Shown piece by piece: positions 34,487 through 42,815 of a DNA stretch of 64,000 bases. The notes under the pieces are model-generated. The model made no database searches and was not told the DNA's origin. It was given only the letters and a program-made list of their open reading frames with translations. The position numbers and the translations under genes were made by a program. Position 1 is the first letter of the stretch, and every line of letters begins with the position of its first letter. This DNA is from Gemmatimonadota bacterium (lineage in GTDB: Bacteria; Gemmatimonadota; Gemmatimonadetes; Longimicrobiales; Gaopeijiaceae), in contig JAJDXS010000063.1 in the NCBI GenBank assembly GCA_022823145.1, forward strand, positions 1-64,000, given 5' to 3'.

Positions 34487-35376
34487 GCGAGACCGTATCC
34501 GATCCCCTCCAGCCGCCTCGCCACATCCCGGCTCCGCAGGTTGCTGACGTACACCCTGTCGGCGCCGATCGCCCGCAGGCCCCGGATCGACCGCAGACAG
34601 ATCTCCTCGGCGGTGGCTCCCGCGGCGAACTCCCGCGTGATCTCGCGCGCCGGCACGGGAAAGTAGCGCCCCAGGTAGTCCAGCGTCCGCGGGTTCGCGC
34701 TGTGGTAGTGGAAGACCCCATACACGACCGGCAGATCAACCCCGAGCAGCCTCAACTCAGCCTGAAATCGCTCCACGTCGTCCAGTGAGTGGTGCGACAC
34801 GATCTGCGTGAGCACGAAGTCGGCGGCGAAGTCGGCGGACGCCACGAAACGCGCCTGCTGGACGGGATCCCGATGCGGGTTGGCCCATCCGCCGAGCGGC
34901 AGGCCGGGCTGATCTGCCCGCAGCACGCGCCGCAGGTCCTTCCCGTGCGGGACGCATCGCTCGGGGCCGACGGAATGATCCCCGCCCACCACCGCCACCG
35001 CCGCCACGCCGAGCCCCGAGGCCCGCCGCGCGAACATCCGGCAGTACTCGAGCGGATGCTTGCAGGTCAGAAAGGGCACCACCGCGCCCAGGTCGGCGCT
35101 CCCGCCGAGGTTCGCAGCGAGGTGCGCCAGGCTCTCCTCTTCGTGGTCCCCGGCAGCATCGTCGGTGAGCAGGATGAAGGTGTCCTGCCGCGCGAGGCGC
35201 TGGACCGCGTGGTGCATGTCGATCCAGACGCTCATGCTTCGCGTGGTGCCCATGCCGAGCCGGGGCGGCCGCAGCTCCACCGCGACCAGAGGATCCGGCT
35301 GCGCGAGGCGCCGCAGCAGCGGGCTGGAGTCGCGGCCGGCCGACAGCGGCGCGGGCGGCGGGGCGGACGACTTCAC
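34483..35376 (-). CDS. Methylenetetrahydrofolate reductase family protein
   Basis: This 297-aa TIM-barrel protein fits the MTHFR family, which reduces 5,10-methylene-THF with a flavin. Seen: PLVAVELRPPR near the N-terminus, DAAGDHEEESLAH, a VAVVGGDHSV turn and FAADFVLTQIVSHHSLDDVERF in the second half. It is close to MetF in length. Compared with classical MetF the match is distant, so a related reductase or methyltransferase-linked role is possible. Start is GTG 35376, overlapping the stop of the upstream pepP as GTGA, so the two are co-translated. Confidence 0.75.
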   Translation of the reverse strand: MKSSAPPPAPLSAGRDSSPLLRRLAQPDPLVAVELRPPRLGMGTTRSMSVWIDMHHAVQRLARQDTFILLTDDAAGDHEEESLAHLAANLGGSADLGAVVPFLTCKHPLEYCRMFARRASGLGVAAVAVVGGDHSVGPERCVPHGKDLRRVLRADQPGLPLGGWANPHRDPVQQARFVASADFAADFVLTQIVSHHSLDDVERFQAELRLLGVDLPVVYGVFHYHSANPRTLDYLGRYFPVPAREITREFAAGATAEEICLRSIRGLRAIGADRVYVSNLRSRDVARRLEGIGYGLA

Positions 35377-36689
35377 AATGCCGCCCCGACCAGCGGCCCC
35401 AACTCCCCGAGGTCCACCGGCAGCCCGCCCGTCAGCACGTCTGCGCCGTGCTCGGTGATCACCACGTCGTCCTCGATCCGGATCCCCGTCCCCTCCAGCT
35501 CGGGCACCCGCTCGCAGCTGCCCGGCGGGAAGTACAGCCCGGGCTCCACGGTAAACGCCATGCCGGGCTCGAGCCTCACGGGGCCGAGCGCCTGGCGGTA
35601 CGCCCCCGCGTCGTGCGTGTCCAGCCCGAGCCAGTGCGAGGTCTGGTGCGGGAAGAATGCCCGGTGCGCGCCGCTCTCCAGGACCTCGTGCACCCCACCC
35701 CCCACCGCCCCCATCCCCACCAGCCCCTCCCCGATCACGCGGCTGGCCGCCCCGTGCACATCCTCCAGCGTCGCACCCGGCCCACACGCCGCCAGCGCCG
35801 CCCGGTGCGCGCCCCGCACGACCTCGTACGCCTGCTGCCGCGCCCCTTCCAGCCGCCCCGCCGGCACGGTGCGCGTGATGTCGGCCGCGTAGTAGTCGAA
35901 CTCGGCCCCCGCGTCCATCAGCACCAGGTCGTCGGCCCCGATCCGCGCACTGTTCGCCGTGTAGTGCAGCGTGCACGCGTTCGCCCCCGCGGCGACGATC
36001 GTCGCGAAAGCCGGCCCGCCCGCGCCCCGGCGGCGAAATCCGCCCTCCAGCGCGGCCTCCACCTCCCACTCCCCCGCCCCGGCCCGCACGCACCCCAGCG
36101 CCTCGCGAAAGGCGGCCACCGAGATCCGCGCCGCCTCGCGCAGGCGCGCGACCTCGGCCGCGTCCTTGCGCACCCGCATCCCGTCGAGCACCGCCCCCGG
36201 GTCGACCACCACGTACGCGCCCGCCCCCTTCCGAGCCCGCCGCCCCCGCCCGGCCCGCAGCGCGTCCCGCACCACGCCGTCGCACACCGGCGACGCGCCC
36301 AGGCGGTAGTGGATCCGGTCGCCGTCGGCCAGCAGCGCCGGTCCCCGCTGCCGAAACTCGGCCATGGGAAACACCGCGTCCGCGCCGAACCGCTCCTTCA
36401 CCTCCGCCGGGTCGAGGCGGGGGCCCATCCAGCGCTCCAGCTTCTCGTCGCGCTCGGGCACGAAGAGCACGAAGCGGTCCGTCGCGCCGTGGCTCCGCAG
36501 CACGGCGACGGTGCCCCCTTCCTCCCACCCCGTGAGATAGAACAGCTCCGAATCGGGGCGGTAGCGGTACTCCGAATCGCCGCTCTTGTACCTCACTTCT
36601 GAAGCGGGCAAGAGCATGGATCCGCCCGCCAGGCGCGTGAACGCGGTCTCACGGCGGTCGGCGAACGGTATTGGCGGAAACGCGGTCAC
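35373..36689 (-). CDS. pepP: Xaa-Pro aminopeptidase (M24B, PepP-like)
   Basis: This 438-aa metallopeptidase removes N-terminal residues before proline. The N-terminal creatinase-like domain includes YRYRPDSELFYLTGW. The catalytic domain shows the five M24 metal ligands in context: LMDAGAEFDYYAADITRT (two Asp), HWLGLDTHD (His), FTVEPGLYF (Glu) and GTGIRIEDDVV (Glu). Length is that of PepP. The gene leads a two-gene unit with the MTHFR-like gene and lies 28 nt after the S9 peptidase end on the same strand. Confidence 0.93.
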   Translation of the reverse strand: MTAFPPIPFADRRETAFTRLAGGSMLLPASEVRYKSGDSEYRYRPDSELFYLTGWEEGGTVAVLRSHGATDRFVLFVPERDEKLERWMGPRLDPAEVKERFGADAVFPMAEFRQRGPALLADGDRIHYRLGASPVCDGVVRDALRAGRGRRARKGAGAYVVVDPGAVLDGMRVRKDAAEVARLREAARISVAAFREALGCVRAGAGEWEVEAALEGGFRRRGAGGPAFATIVAAGANACTLHYTANSARIGADDLVLMDAGAEFDYYAADITRTVPAGRLEGARQQAYEVVRGAHRAALAACGPGATLEDVHGAASRVIGEGLVGMGAVGGGVHEVLESGAHRAFFPHQTSHWLGLDTHDAGAYRQALGPVRLEPGMAFTVEPGLYFPPGSCERVPELEGTGIRIEDDVVITEHGADVLTGGLPVDLGELGPLVGAAL

Positions 36690-36717
36690 TGCTTGCCGGA
36701 CGGCAGCCGACGCCCCC

Positions 36718-38883
36718 TCAACGCCGCGCTTCCTCCGCCCCGGCGCGTGCCGCGGGCGGGTTCTGAATCAGGAAGTGCTCGAACCAGCTGCGCAGGCGCT
36801 CCAGGCGGTCCACCAGCAGCCACGGCTCGCCCGTTCGCGAAAGCCCGTGCGACGAGCGGGGATAGCGCACCAGCTCGACCGGCACCTCCAGCTTCCTGAG
36901 CGACATGAACCACTGCTCTCCGTCGCCGATCGGCGTGCGGTAATCCTGCTCGCTGTGGATGATCAGCGTTGGCGCGGTGACGTTCTCGACATAGGAGATC
37001 GGGGAAAGGCGGCGGTAGAGGTCGCGCTGTTCCCACGGTGGCCCGTAGAACTCGTACTCGGTGAGGCCCTGCGCGTCCGACATGCCCCACCAGCTCTCCC
37101 AGTTGGTGATCGAGCGCGACGTGACGGCCGCGTGGAAGCGGTCGGTGGTCGCGGTGAGCCAGTTGGTCATGAATCCGCCGTAGCTGCCGCCGGACACGCC
37201 GAGGCGCGCCGGGTCGATCTCGGGGTAGGCCTCGAGCGCCGCATCGACCCCGGCCAGGTAGTCCTCGCGGTCGACGATGCCCCACTCGCCGCGAGTGGCG
37301 TACTGGAAGTCGTGTCCGTAGCCCGACGAACCGCGCGGATTGGGGTACAGCACGAAGAAGCCGGCCGCCGACAGCACGTGGAAGGTGGGGAAGAAGGTGT
37401 TGCCGTAGGCCGAGTGCGGCCCCCCGTGGATCTTCAGCACCAGCGGATACGATCCGCCCTCGCGGAACCCGACCGGCCTGACCACCCACCCCTGGATCTC
37501 GGTGCCGTCCTCCACCGTCCAGGTGAGCTCCTCGGCGGGCATGAGCGTCACCCGCGACAGCCAGGCGTCGTTGAAGCGCGTCGCCTTCTGTTCGGTCGAG
37601 CCGTCCGCGGCGCCCACGTAGAGTTCGGGCGGCGTGACCGGGTCGGTGGCGGTGAAGGCCATGAAGCGCCCGGAGCCCGAGAACGAGAACGACGACAGGC
37701 GGCGCGCCCCGCGGGTGACCTGTTCGACGGGGGCCGCGGAGGCGCCCGTCTGGCCCGCCGCGGATGGCCGGGCGCGGAAGAGGTGGCTGTCCCCCTCGAT
37801 CCCGGCGGAAAAGAGGACTGCCGAGCCGTCTGCGGTCCACGTCGGCGCACCCGGGCTCAGGTCCCAGTCCGCGGTGAGGTTGCGGGGCTGTCCGCGGAAG
37901 TGTCCGTCCGATCCGATCTCGGCGACCATCAGGTCCGTCTGGCTGCCCCGTGCGGGCGAGGACAGGAAGGCCAGAGTGCCGCCGTCGGGAGAGACGGCCG
38001 GCGCGCTCTCGCTCCCCGGGTTGGAGGTGAGGCGGCGGACCGTCCCCCCGCGCGCGTCCACGGCCCAGATATCGCCCGAGTTCTCGGAGTCGAGCTCGTC
38101 GTCCTCGCGCTCGTCGCCGGTGAAGAAGATGACCCGGCCGTCCTCGGACCACACGGGCGCGCCCGCGTTGAAGGACAGGCGCGTGACCTGGCGCGGCGTT
38201 CCGCCCTCGGCGTCGACCACCATGATCTGCCGCTTCTCCTGCGTCAGGTAGTGCGGCTGGAACGACAGCCGGCCGTCGCGCTTGTAGCGGATCGAGGTGA
38301 TCACGCGGCCGTCGAACCGGTCGGCGTCCAGGGTGTTGCTCACGGCGTCCGGCGCGATCCATCCCTCTCTCGGGTCGCGCGCTTCGTCCTCGTCGTCCCC
38401 CGTGCCGGGCGCGCTCACGAAAGCGATCTGCGACCCGTCCGGCGACCACACCGGCGGCCCGTCCACGCCCTCGATGTGAAACGCCTCGCCCCCCGGGCCG
38501 TCCACGCGCAGGAACCACACCGGGTTCGGGTCGTCGTCCCTCGAAGACGAAAACGCCAGCAGCGACCCGTCCGGCGACCAGCGCGGACCGCTGGATTCCT
38601 CGTTGGGGCTGGTTACCGGGAACGGATCCCCGTCCGGCCGCCCGTTCGACAGCGGCTGCAACCACACCTCCCGGTGACGCCGGTTCTCCTCCTCCACAAC
38701 CGTGGTGACGGTGAACGCGACATACGCCGCGCTGGGCGAAACGGCGACGTCCCCCACCCCGACGAGTTCATAGTACAGATCCGGCGTGTAGCCCGTGCCC
38801 TGTGCGCTCAACCCCTGGGATGGAATGAAGAGCGACGCCGCAGCCGCGGCAGCCATTGCAACAAGTGACGGTCGACTTGCCAT
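36718..38883 (-). CDS. Secreted S9-family prolyl oligopeptidase (DPP-like)
   Basis: This 721-aa exported peptidase has a signal peptide (residues 1-27, ending GLSAQ), a beta-propeller with repeated WSPDGS blades (GPRWSPDGSLLAFSS, PPVWSPDGSQIAFVS, APAVSPDGGTLAFLS) and a C-terminal alpha/beta-hydrolase with catalytic Ser in GVSGGSYGGFMTNWL, Asp near SEQDYRTPIGDGEQ and His in SSHGLSR. S9 enzymes cut short peptides, often after proline or alanine. Start at 38883 is chosen because it gives the signal peptide; an open frame farther upstream does not. Transcription runs with the two genes that follow it. Confidence 0.95.
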   Translation of the reverse strand: MASRPSLVAMAAAAAASLFIPSQGLSAQGTGYTPDLYYELVGVGDVAVSPSAAYVAFTVTTVVEEENRRHREVWLQPLSNGRPDGDPFPVTSPNEESSGPRWSPDGSLLAFSSSRDDDPNPVWFLRVDGPGGEAFHIEGVDGPPVWSPDGSQIAFVSAPGTGDDEDEARDPREGWIAPDAVSNTLDADRFDGRVITSIRYKRDGRLSFQPHYLTQEKRQIMVVDAEGGTPRQVTRLSFNAGAPVWSEDGRVIFFTGDEREDDELDSENSGDIWAVDARGGTVRRLTSNPGSESAPAVSPDGGTLAFLSSPARGSQTDLMVAEIGSDGHFRGQPRNLTADWDLSPGAPTWTADGSAVLFSAGIEGDSHLFRARPSAAGQTGASAAPVEQVTRGARRLSSFSFSGSGRFMAFTATDPVTPPELYVGAADGSTEQKATRFNDAWLSRVTLMPAEELTWTVEDGTEIQGWVVRPVGFREGGSYPLVLKIHGGPHSAYGNTFFPTFHVLSAAGFFVLYPNPRGSSGYGHDFQYATRGEWGIVDREDYLAGVDAALEAYPEIDPARLGVSGGSYGGFMTNWLTATTDRFHAAVTSRSITNWESWWGMSDAQGLTEYEFYGPPWEQRDLYRRLSPISYVENVTAPTLIIHSEQDYRTPIGDGEQWFMSLRKLEVPVELVRYPRSSHGLSRTGEPWLLVDRLERLRSWFEHFLIQNPPAARAGAEEARR

Positions 38884-39026
38884 TCCGGTGCTCCTGCAAG
38901 AAGATGGGCACCCCGCCACGTCGGGCGGGCACGCCAAAGTACGCCCACCGGCGACGCGCCTCAAGTCGGCGCTTGGCCCGCACCGGCGCCGTCGTGTTAC
39001 CTTGCATTCCCGACAACCACCTAGCT

Positions 39027-39032
39027 GGAGGC
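39027..39032 (+). promoter_or_regulatory. Shine-Dalgarno GGAGGC that sets the start at 39038
   Basis: GGAGG lies 6 nt before GTG 39038, and the sequence after it is a signal peptide. This decides the start of the next gene over several upstream in-frame codons. Confidence 0.6.
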
Positions 39033-39037
39033 GTGTA

Positions 39038-40855
39038 GTGCGGGGCTCCTGGGCACCGGGCGCGATCGGTCTTTCCCTGTTTCTGCTCCTCATGGGCGCT
39101 GGCGCCGCTGCGGCTGGCGGCCAGGTCGTGCGCGGCAGGCTCCTGGACATCGACGGGACCACCGCCATAGGCGGCGCGATGATGAGCCTCGTGGACGGCC
39201 GCGCACAGGAATTCGACCGGGGCCTCACCCGCGCGAGCGGCCTGTACCAGCTGGTTACGGAGCTGCCGGGCCGATACCGGGTCCGGGCCGATCGGATCGG
39301 GTACGCCACGACCTGGTCGGACTATTTCGATATCTCCGCCGGCGACACGATCGTGGTTGACGTCGTCGCCCGCGTGGAAGCCATTTCACTGGCGGGGATC
39401 GAAGCCGAAGGCGAGCGCCGCTGCCGGGTGCGCCCCGAGGAGGGGCTCGCGGTGACCCGGCTCTGGGACGAAGCGAGGAAGGCCCTGGAGGCCGCGGCGT
39501 GGACCCAGGATCGCGGGTATTACCGGTATGAGATGATGGGCGTTACCCGCCAGATGGACCGCGAGAACCGCCGGGTCATCTCGGAGGACCGGAGTTACGG
39601 CGGCGGCTATCGCCGCGCCCCCTACATTTCGCTGCCCGCCGAAGAGCTGATGGAACAGGGCTTCGCGCGGCTGACCGTTTCGGAGTCGGTCTACTGGGCG
39701 CCCGACGCCGCGGTGCTCCTCTCCGACGAGTTCCTGGATACGCACTGCTTCCACGTCACGCGGAACGAAGCCCGGGCGCCGGGGCTGATCGGCCTCGCCT
39801 TCCAGCCCGTGCGCGGCCGCAATCTGCCCGAGATCTCGGGCACGCTGTGGATCGATCCGGCGACCGCGCAGCTGGAGTGGCTGGATTTCACCTACCGCAA
39901 CCTCAACCTCCCCGAGGCGCTGCTGGCCGGACCGATCGGCGGCACGGTCGAGTTCGCGGCGCTGCCCAACGGCACCTGGATCGTCGACTCCTGGCGCATC
40001 AGGATGCCGCGCGCCCGCACCGCGACCAACCCGCTGACGGGGCAGGCGCAGTCGCTGCTCGACGGCATCACCGTGCAGGGCGGCGATGTGCTGAGGGTTC
40101 ACGGCAACGAGGGCACGGTGCTGGAGACGGACCTCGGCGGCCGCATCGCCGGCGCAGTCTTCGACAGCCTGCGAGCCGGGCTCCCCGGCGCACGCGTGTA
40201 CATCGAGGGGACTGACATCGAGGTCTCGACCGACCGGAATGGAAGGTTCGAGCTGGCCCGTCTCGAGCCCGGGGTGTATTCCGTGACGTTTTCGGCACCC
40301 TACCTGGACCAGTACTCCTTCGTGCCCGAGCCCTTCGAGGTGGAAGTCGTCGCGGAAGCCGAAAGCCCGGCGCAGATCAACTTCGCCGCGCCGACCATGA
40401 CCAGGGTCGTCGACAATCTCTGCCGCGACGAGGAGCGGCCGGAGGACACCGCGAACCTGCCGGGCGGCGGCACGCTGCGTAACACCGGCATCCTGATCGG
40501 ACACGTCACCGACACCACCGGGGCGGCCGTCGCAGGCGTCATGGTGCGCGTTCTCTCCCGGGACTTCGACGTCGGCCAGGACGTGTCCCAGACCTCGGTG
40601 ATCACGCGGACGCTTCGTGCGGGACGCAGCGGTGTCGCCGCCCAGACGAACGCAGCCGGCTTCTACCGGGCCTGCTGGGTCCCGGTCGACACCCGGTTGC
40701 GCGTTTCAGTCGTCAATCCCGGCGAGGAGCTGGATCCGGCCCGGCTGCAGGTCGGCTACAACCTGTCGGACCTGATCGACCTGCAGGAAGAGACGGTGAT
40801 CATCCCCTCCGAGGTGCCCCTGCGGACGCTCGATCTGCGGGTCCGGCCCAATTAG
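39038..40855 (+). CDS. Exported protein with carboxypeptidase-regulatory-like domains (paralogue 1)
   Basis: This 605-aa protein starts with a signal peptide (RGSWAPGAIGLSLFLLLMGAGAAAAGG). Residues 25-110 are a CarboxypepD-regulatory-like beta-sandwich (VRGRLLDIDGTTAIGGAMMS, YRVRADRIGYAT). The central part (115-370) contains RCRVRPEEGLAVTRLWDEA and LPEISGTLWIDPATAQLEWL, a pattern seen in outer-membrane-associated proteins. Two more beta-sandwich domains follow (IAGAVFDSLRAGLPGARVYI and ILIGHVTDTTGAAVAGVMV). Such domains are usual in TonB-linked proteins of Bacteroidota and Gemmatimonadota. It is followed 6 nt later by a close paralogue. Confidence 0.82.
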   Translation: MRGSWAPGAIGLSLFLLLMGAGAAAAGGQVVRGRLLDIDGTTAIGGAMMSLVDGRAQEFDRGLTRASGLYQLVTELPGRYRVRADRIGYATTWSDYFDISAGDTIVVDVVARVEAISLAGIEAEGERRCRVRPEEGLAVTRLWDEARKALEAAAWTQDRGYYRYEMMGVTRQMDRENRRVISEDRSYGGGYRRAPYISLPAEELMEQGFARLTVSESVYWAPDAAVLLSDEFLDTHCFHVTRNEARAPGLIGLAFQPVRGRNLPEISGTLWIDPATAQLEWLDFTYRNLNLPEALLAGPIGGTVEFAALPNGTWIVDSWRIRMPRARTATNPLTGQAQSLLDGITVQGGDVLRVHGNEGTVLETDLGGRIAGAVFDSLRAGLPGARVYIEGTDIEVSTDRNGRFELARLEPGVYSVTFSAPYLDQYSFVPEPFEVEVVAEAESPAQINFAAPTMTRVVDNLCRDEERPEDTANLPGGGTLRNTGILIGHVTDTTGAAVAGVMVRVLSRDFDVGQDVSQTSVITRTLRAGRSGVAAQTNAAGFYRACWVPVDTRLRVSVVNPGEELDPARLQVGYNLSDLIDLQEETVIIPSEVPLRTLDLRVRPN

Positions 40856-40861
40856 CGGCGT

Positions 40862-42736
40862 GTGGCAGAATCCCGTGTGACAGTCGAGCGGCGGCGCATC
40901 CACGTCGGACCGCTACGCCCGCTCACACGTATTGTAATGCTGACATTACATAATGTCATGTATTCTTTACTATTCTTCCTGGGCGTCAACGCCTCCGCGG
41001 CAACCGGTCAGGTCGTGCGGGGAAGGCTCCTGGACACGGACGGGTCGACCGCCATAGGCGGCGCCATGATGAGCCTCGTGGATGACCGGGATCGGCAACT
41101 CGACCGGAACCTCACCCGCGAGAGCGGTCTCTATCAGTTGATGGCCGCGGCGGAGGGCCGATACCGGGTCCGGGCCGACCGGATCGGATACGCCACCACG
41201 TATTCGGACTACTTCGAGATCGCCGTGGGCGACACGGTTCTGGTCGATCTCGTCGCGCGCGTCGAAGCCGTTTCACTGGCGGGGATCGAGGCCGAGGGTG
41301 AACGCCGCTGCCGGGTGCGTCCCGAGGAAGGGCTCGCGGTAACGCGGGTCTGGGACGAGGCCCGGAAGGCGCTGGAGGCGGCGGCGTGGACCCAGGAGAG
41401 AGGGTACTACCGCTACGAGATGATGGGCATCGAGCGGCAGATGGATCGCGAGAACCGCAGAGTCGTCTCGGAGGACCGGAGCTATGGCGGGGGCTACCGG
41501 CAAACCCCGTACGTTTCGCTTCCCGCCGAAGAGCTCATGCGGGAGGGGTTCGCGCGTCTGACCCCGGTGGAATCGGTCTACTGGGCGCCCGACGCGGCAG
41601 TGTTGCTGTCCGACGAGTTCCTCGACACGCACTGCTTTCGGGTCAGACGCGACGGCAATCGTGCACCGGGACTGATCGGCCTCGCCTTCCAGCCCGTCCC
41701 CGGGCGCAATCTCCCGGAAATCTCCGGCACCCTCTGGATCGATCCGGCCACGTCCGCACTCGAGAGGCTGGACTTCTTCTACGAGAACCTGAACCTGCCG
41801 GATGCGCTTCTGGCCGCTGCGGCAGGCGGCACCGTGGAGTTCCAGGCGCTTCCCAACGGCACCTGGATCGTCGACTCGTGGCGGATCAGGGTGCCCCGCG
41901 CGCGAGTGACCACCAACCCCTTCACGCGGCAGGCCGAATCGCTGCTGGACGGCATCTCCGTTCACGGGGGCGACGTGCTGCGGGTGCACGGGAGCGAGGG
42001 CACGGTGCTCCAGGCCGATCCGGGAGGCCGCATTGCCGGGATCGTTTTCGACAGCCTGCGCGTCGGTCTTGCCGGAGCCAGGGTGTTCGTCGAGGGGCTG
42101 GCGAGCGAGACCGTCACTTCCGGGGACGGAAGATTCGAACTTGTCCACCTCCAGCCGGGCGTCTACTCCGTGAACTTCTCGCACCCTTACCTGGAACCGT
42201 ACTCCTACATCCCCCAACCCTTCGAGGTAGAGGTGGTGGAAGGAGCGGCGACGCCCGCGCAAATCAACTTTGTCGCACCGACCATCACCAGGATTGCCAA
42301 CAGTCTGTGCCATGACGAGGAGCAGCCGGACGAGCGCACGATCACCGCCCACGGCGACAGTTTTGCCAACGACGGAATCCTGATGGGACAGGTGACCGAC
42401 AGCGCGGGCGCGGGGCTGCCGGGCGCAATGGTCCGCGTTCTGTTGCGCTCGTTCGACATCAGCCGGCTCACGGAGCCATCCTCGGCGGGCGCCGCCATCA
42501 GGGTCGGCTATGGCGGCGCCGTGTTCCCGACCGACGGCAATGGGTACTACCGGGCGTGCTGGGTTCCGGTGGACGTCGATTTGCGCATTTCAGTGGTCGG
42601 CTTCGATGCGGAAGTCCAGCGGGATGCGGCAAGTGGAGAGCCGTTGTGGGACCTGGCCGAATTGCAGGGAGCGACGTTGGTCATCCCTTCCGACGCACCC
42701 GTGCGGACGCTTGATCTGCGGGTCGAGTCCAAGTAG
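40862..42736 (+). CDS. Exported protein with carboxypeptidase-regulatory-like domains (paralogue 2)
   Basis: This 624-codon frame is a tandem paralogue of the gene before it, with long identical blocks (RCRVRPEEGLAVTR, EALRKALEAAAWTQ-like, SVYWAPDAAVLLSDEF, GLIGLAFQPV). The exact start is uncertain: GTG 40862 (used here), ATG 40937 or ATG 40958. Signal-peptide logic favours the later starts (MYSLLFFLGVNASAATG), but the earlier one supplies positive charge. An AT-rich dyad (40943-40961) lies between these options; if it is a promoter, the later start is right. It ends 80 nt before the TonB receptor. Confidence 0.8.
   Translation: MAESRVTVERRRIHVGPLRPLTRIVMLTLHNVMYSLLFFLGVNASAATGQVVRGRLLDTDGSTAIGGAMMSLVDDRDRQLDRNLTRESGLYQLMAAAEGRYRVRADRIGYATTYSDYFEIAVGDTVLVDLVARVEAVSLAGIEAEGERRCRVRPEEGLAVTRVWDEARKALEAAAWTQERGYYRYEMMGIERQMDRENRRVVSEDRSYGGGYRQTPYVSLPAEELMREGFARLTPVESVYWAPDAAVLLSDEFLDTHCFRVRRDGNRAPGLIGLAFQPVPGRNLPEISGTLWIDPATSALERLDFFYENLNLPDALLAAAAGGTVEFQALPNGTWIVDSWRIRVPRARVTTNPFTRQAESLLDGISVHGGDVLRVHGSEGTVLQADPGGRIAGIVFDSLRVGLAGARVFVEGLASETVTSGDGRFELVHLQPGVYSVNFSHPYLEPYSYIPQPFEVEVVEGAATPAQINFVAPTITRIANSLCHDEEQPDERTITAHGDSFANDGILMGQVTDSAGAGLPGAMVRVLLRSFDISRLTEPSSAGAAIRVGYGGAVFPTDGNGYYRACWVPVDVDLRISVVGFDAEVQRDAASGEPLWDLAELQGATLVIPSDAPVRTLDLRVESK
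40943..40961. promoter_or_regulatory. AT-rich dyad ACATTACATAATGTCATGT (copy 5)
   Basis: Matches copy 1 at 18 of 19 positions; TGACATTA-CA-TAATGTCA is itself a perfect inverted repeat (40941-40958). It sits at the 5' end of paralogue 2 in otherwise GC-rich DNA. Confidence 0.5.
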
Positions 42737-42815
42737 CTATTGCCCACGGTCTGCCCACAGACTGTACGTTGAGCCGTTGCCGCAGCCTGAACCCCATCGA
42801 CCACAGGATCGACCG

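Noticed and set aside
36586..38868. Plus-strand 760-codon frame
   Set aside because: Antisense shadow of the S9 peptidase; the minus strand has signal peptide, propeller blades and catalytic Ser.
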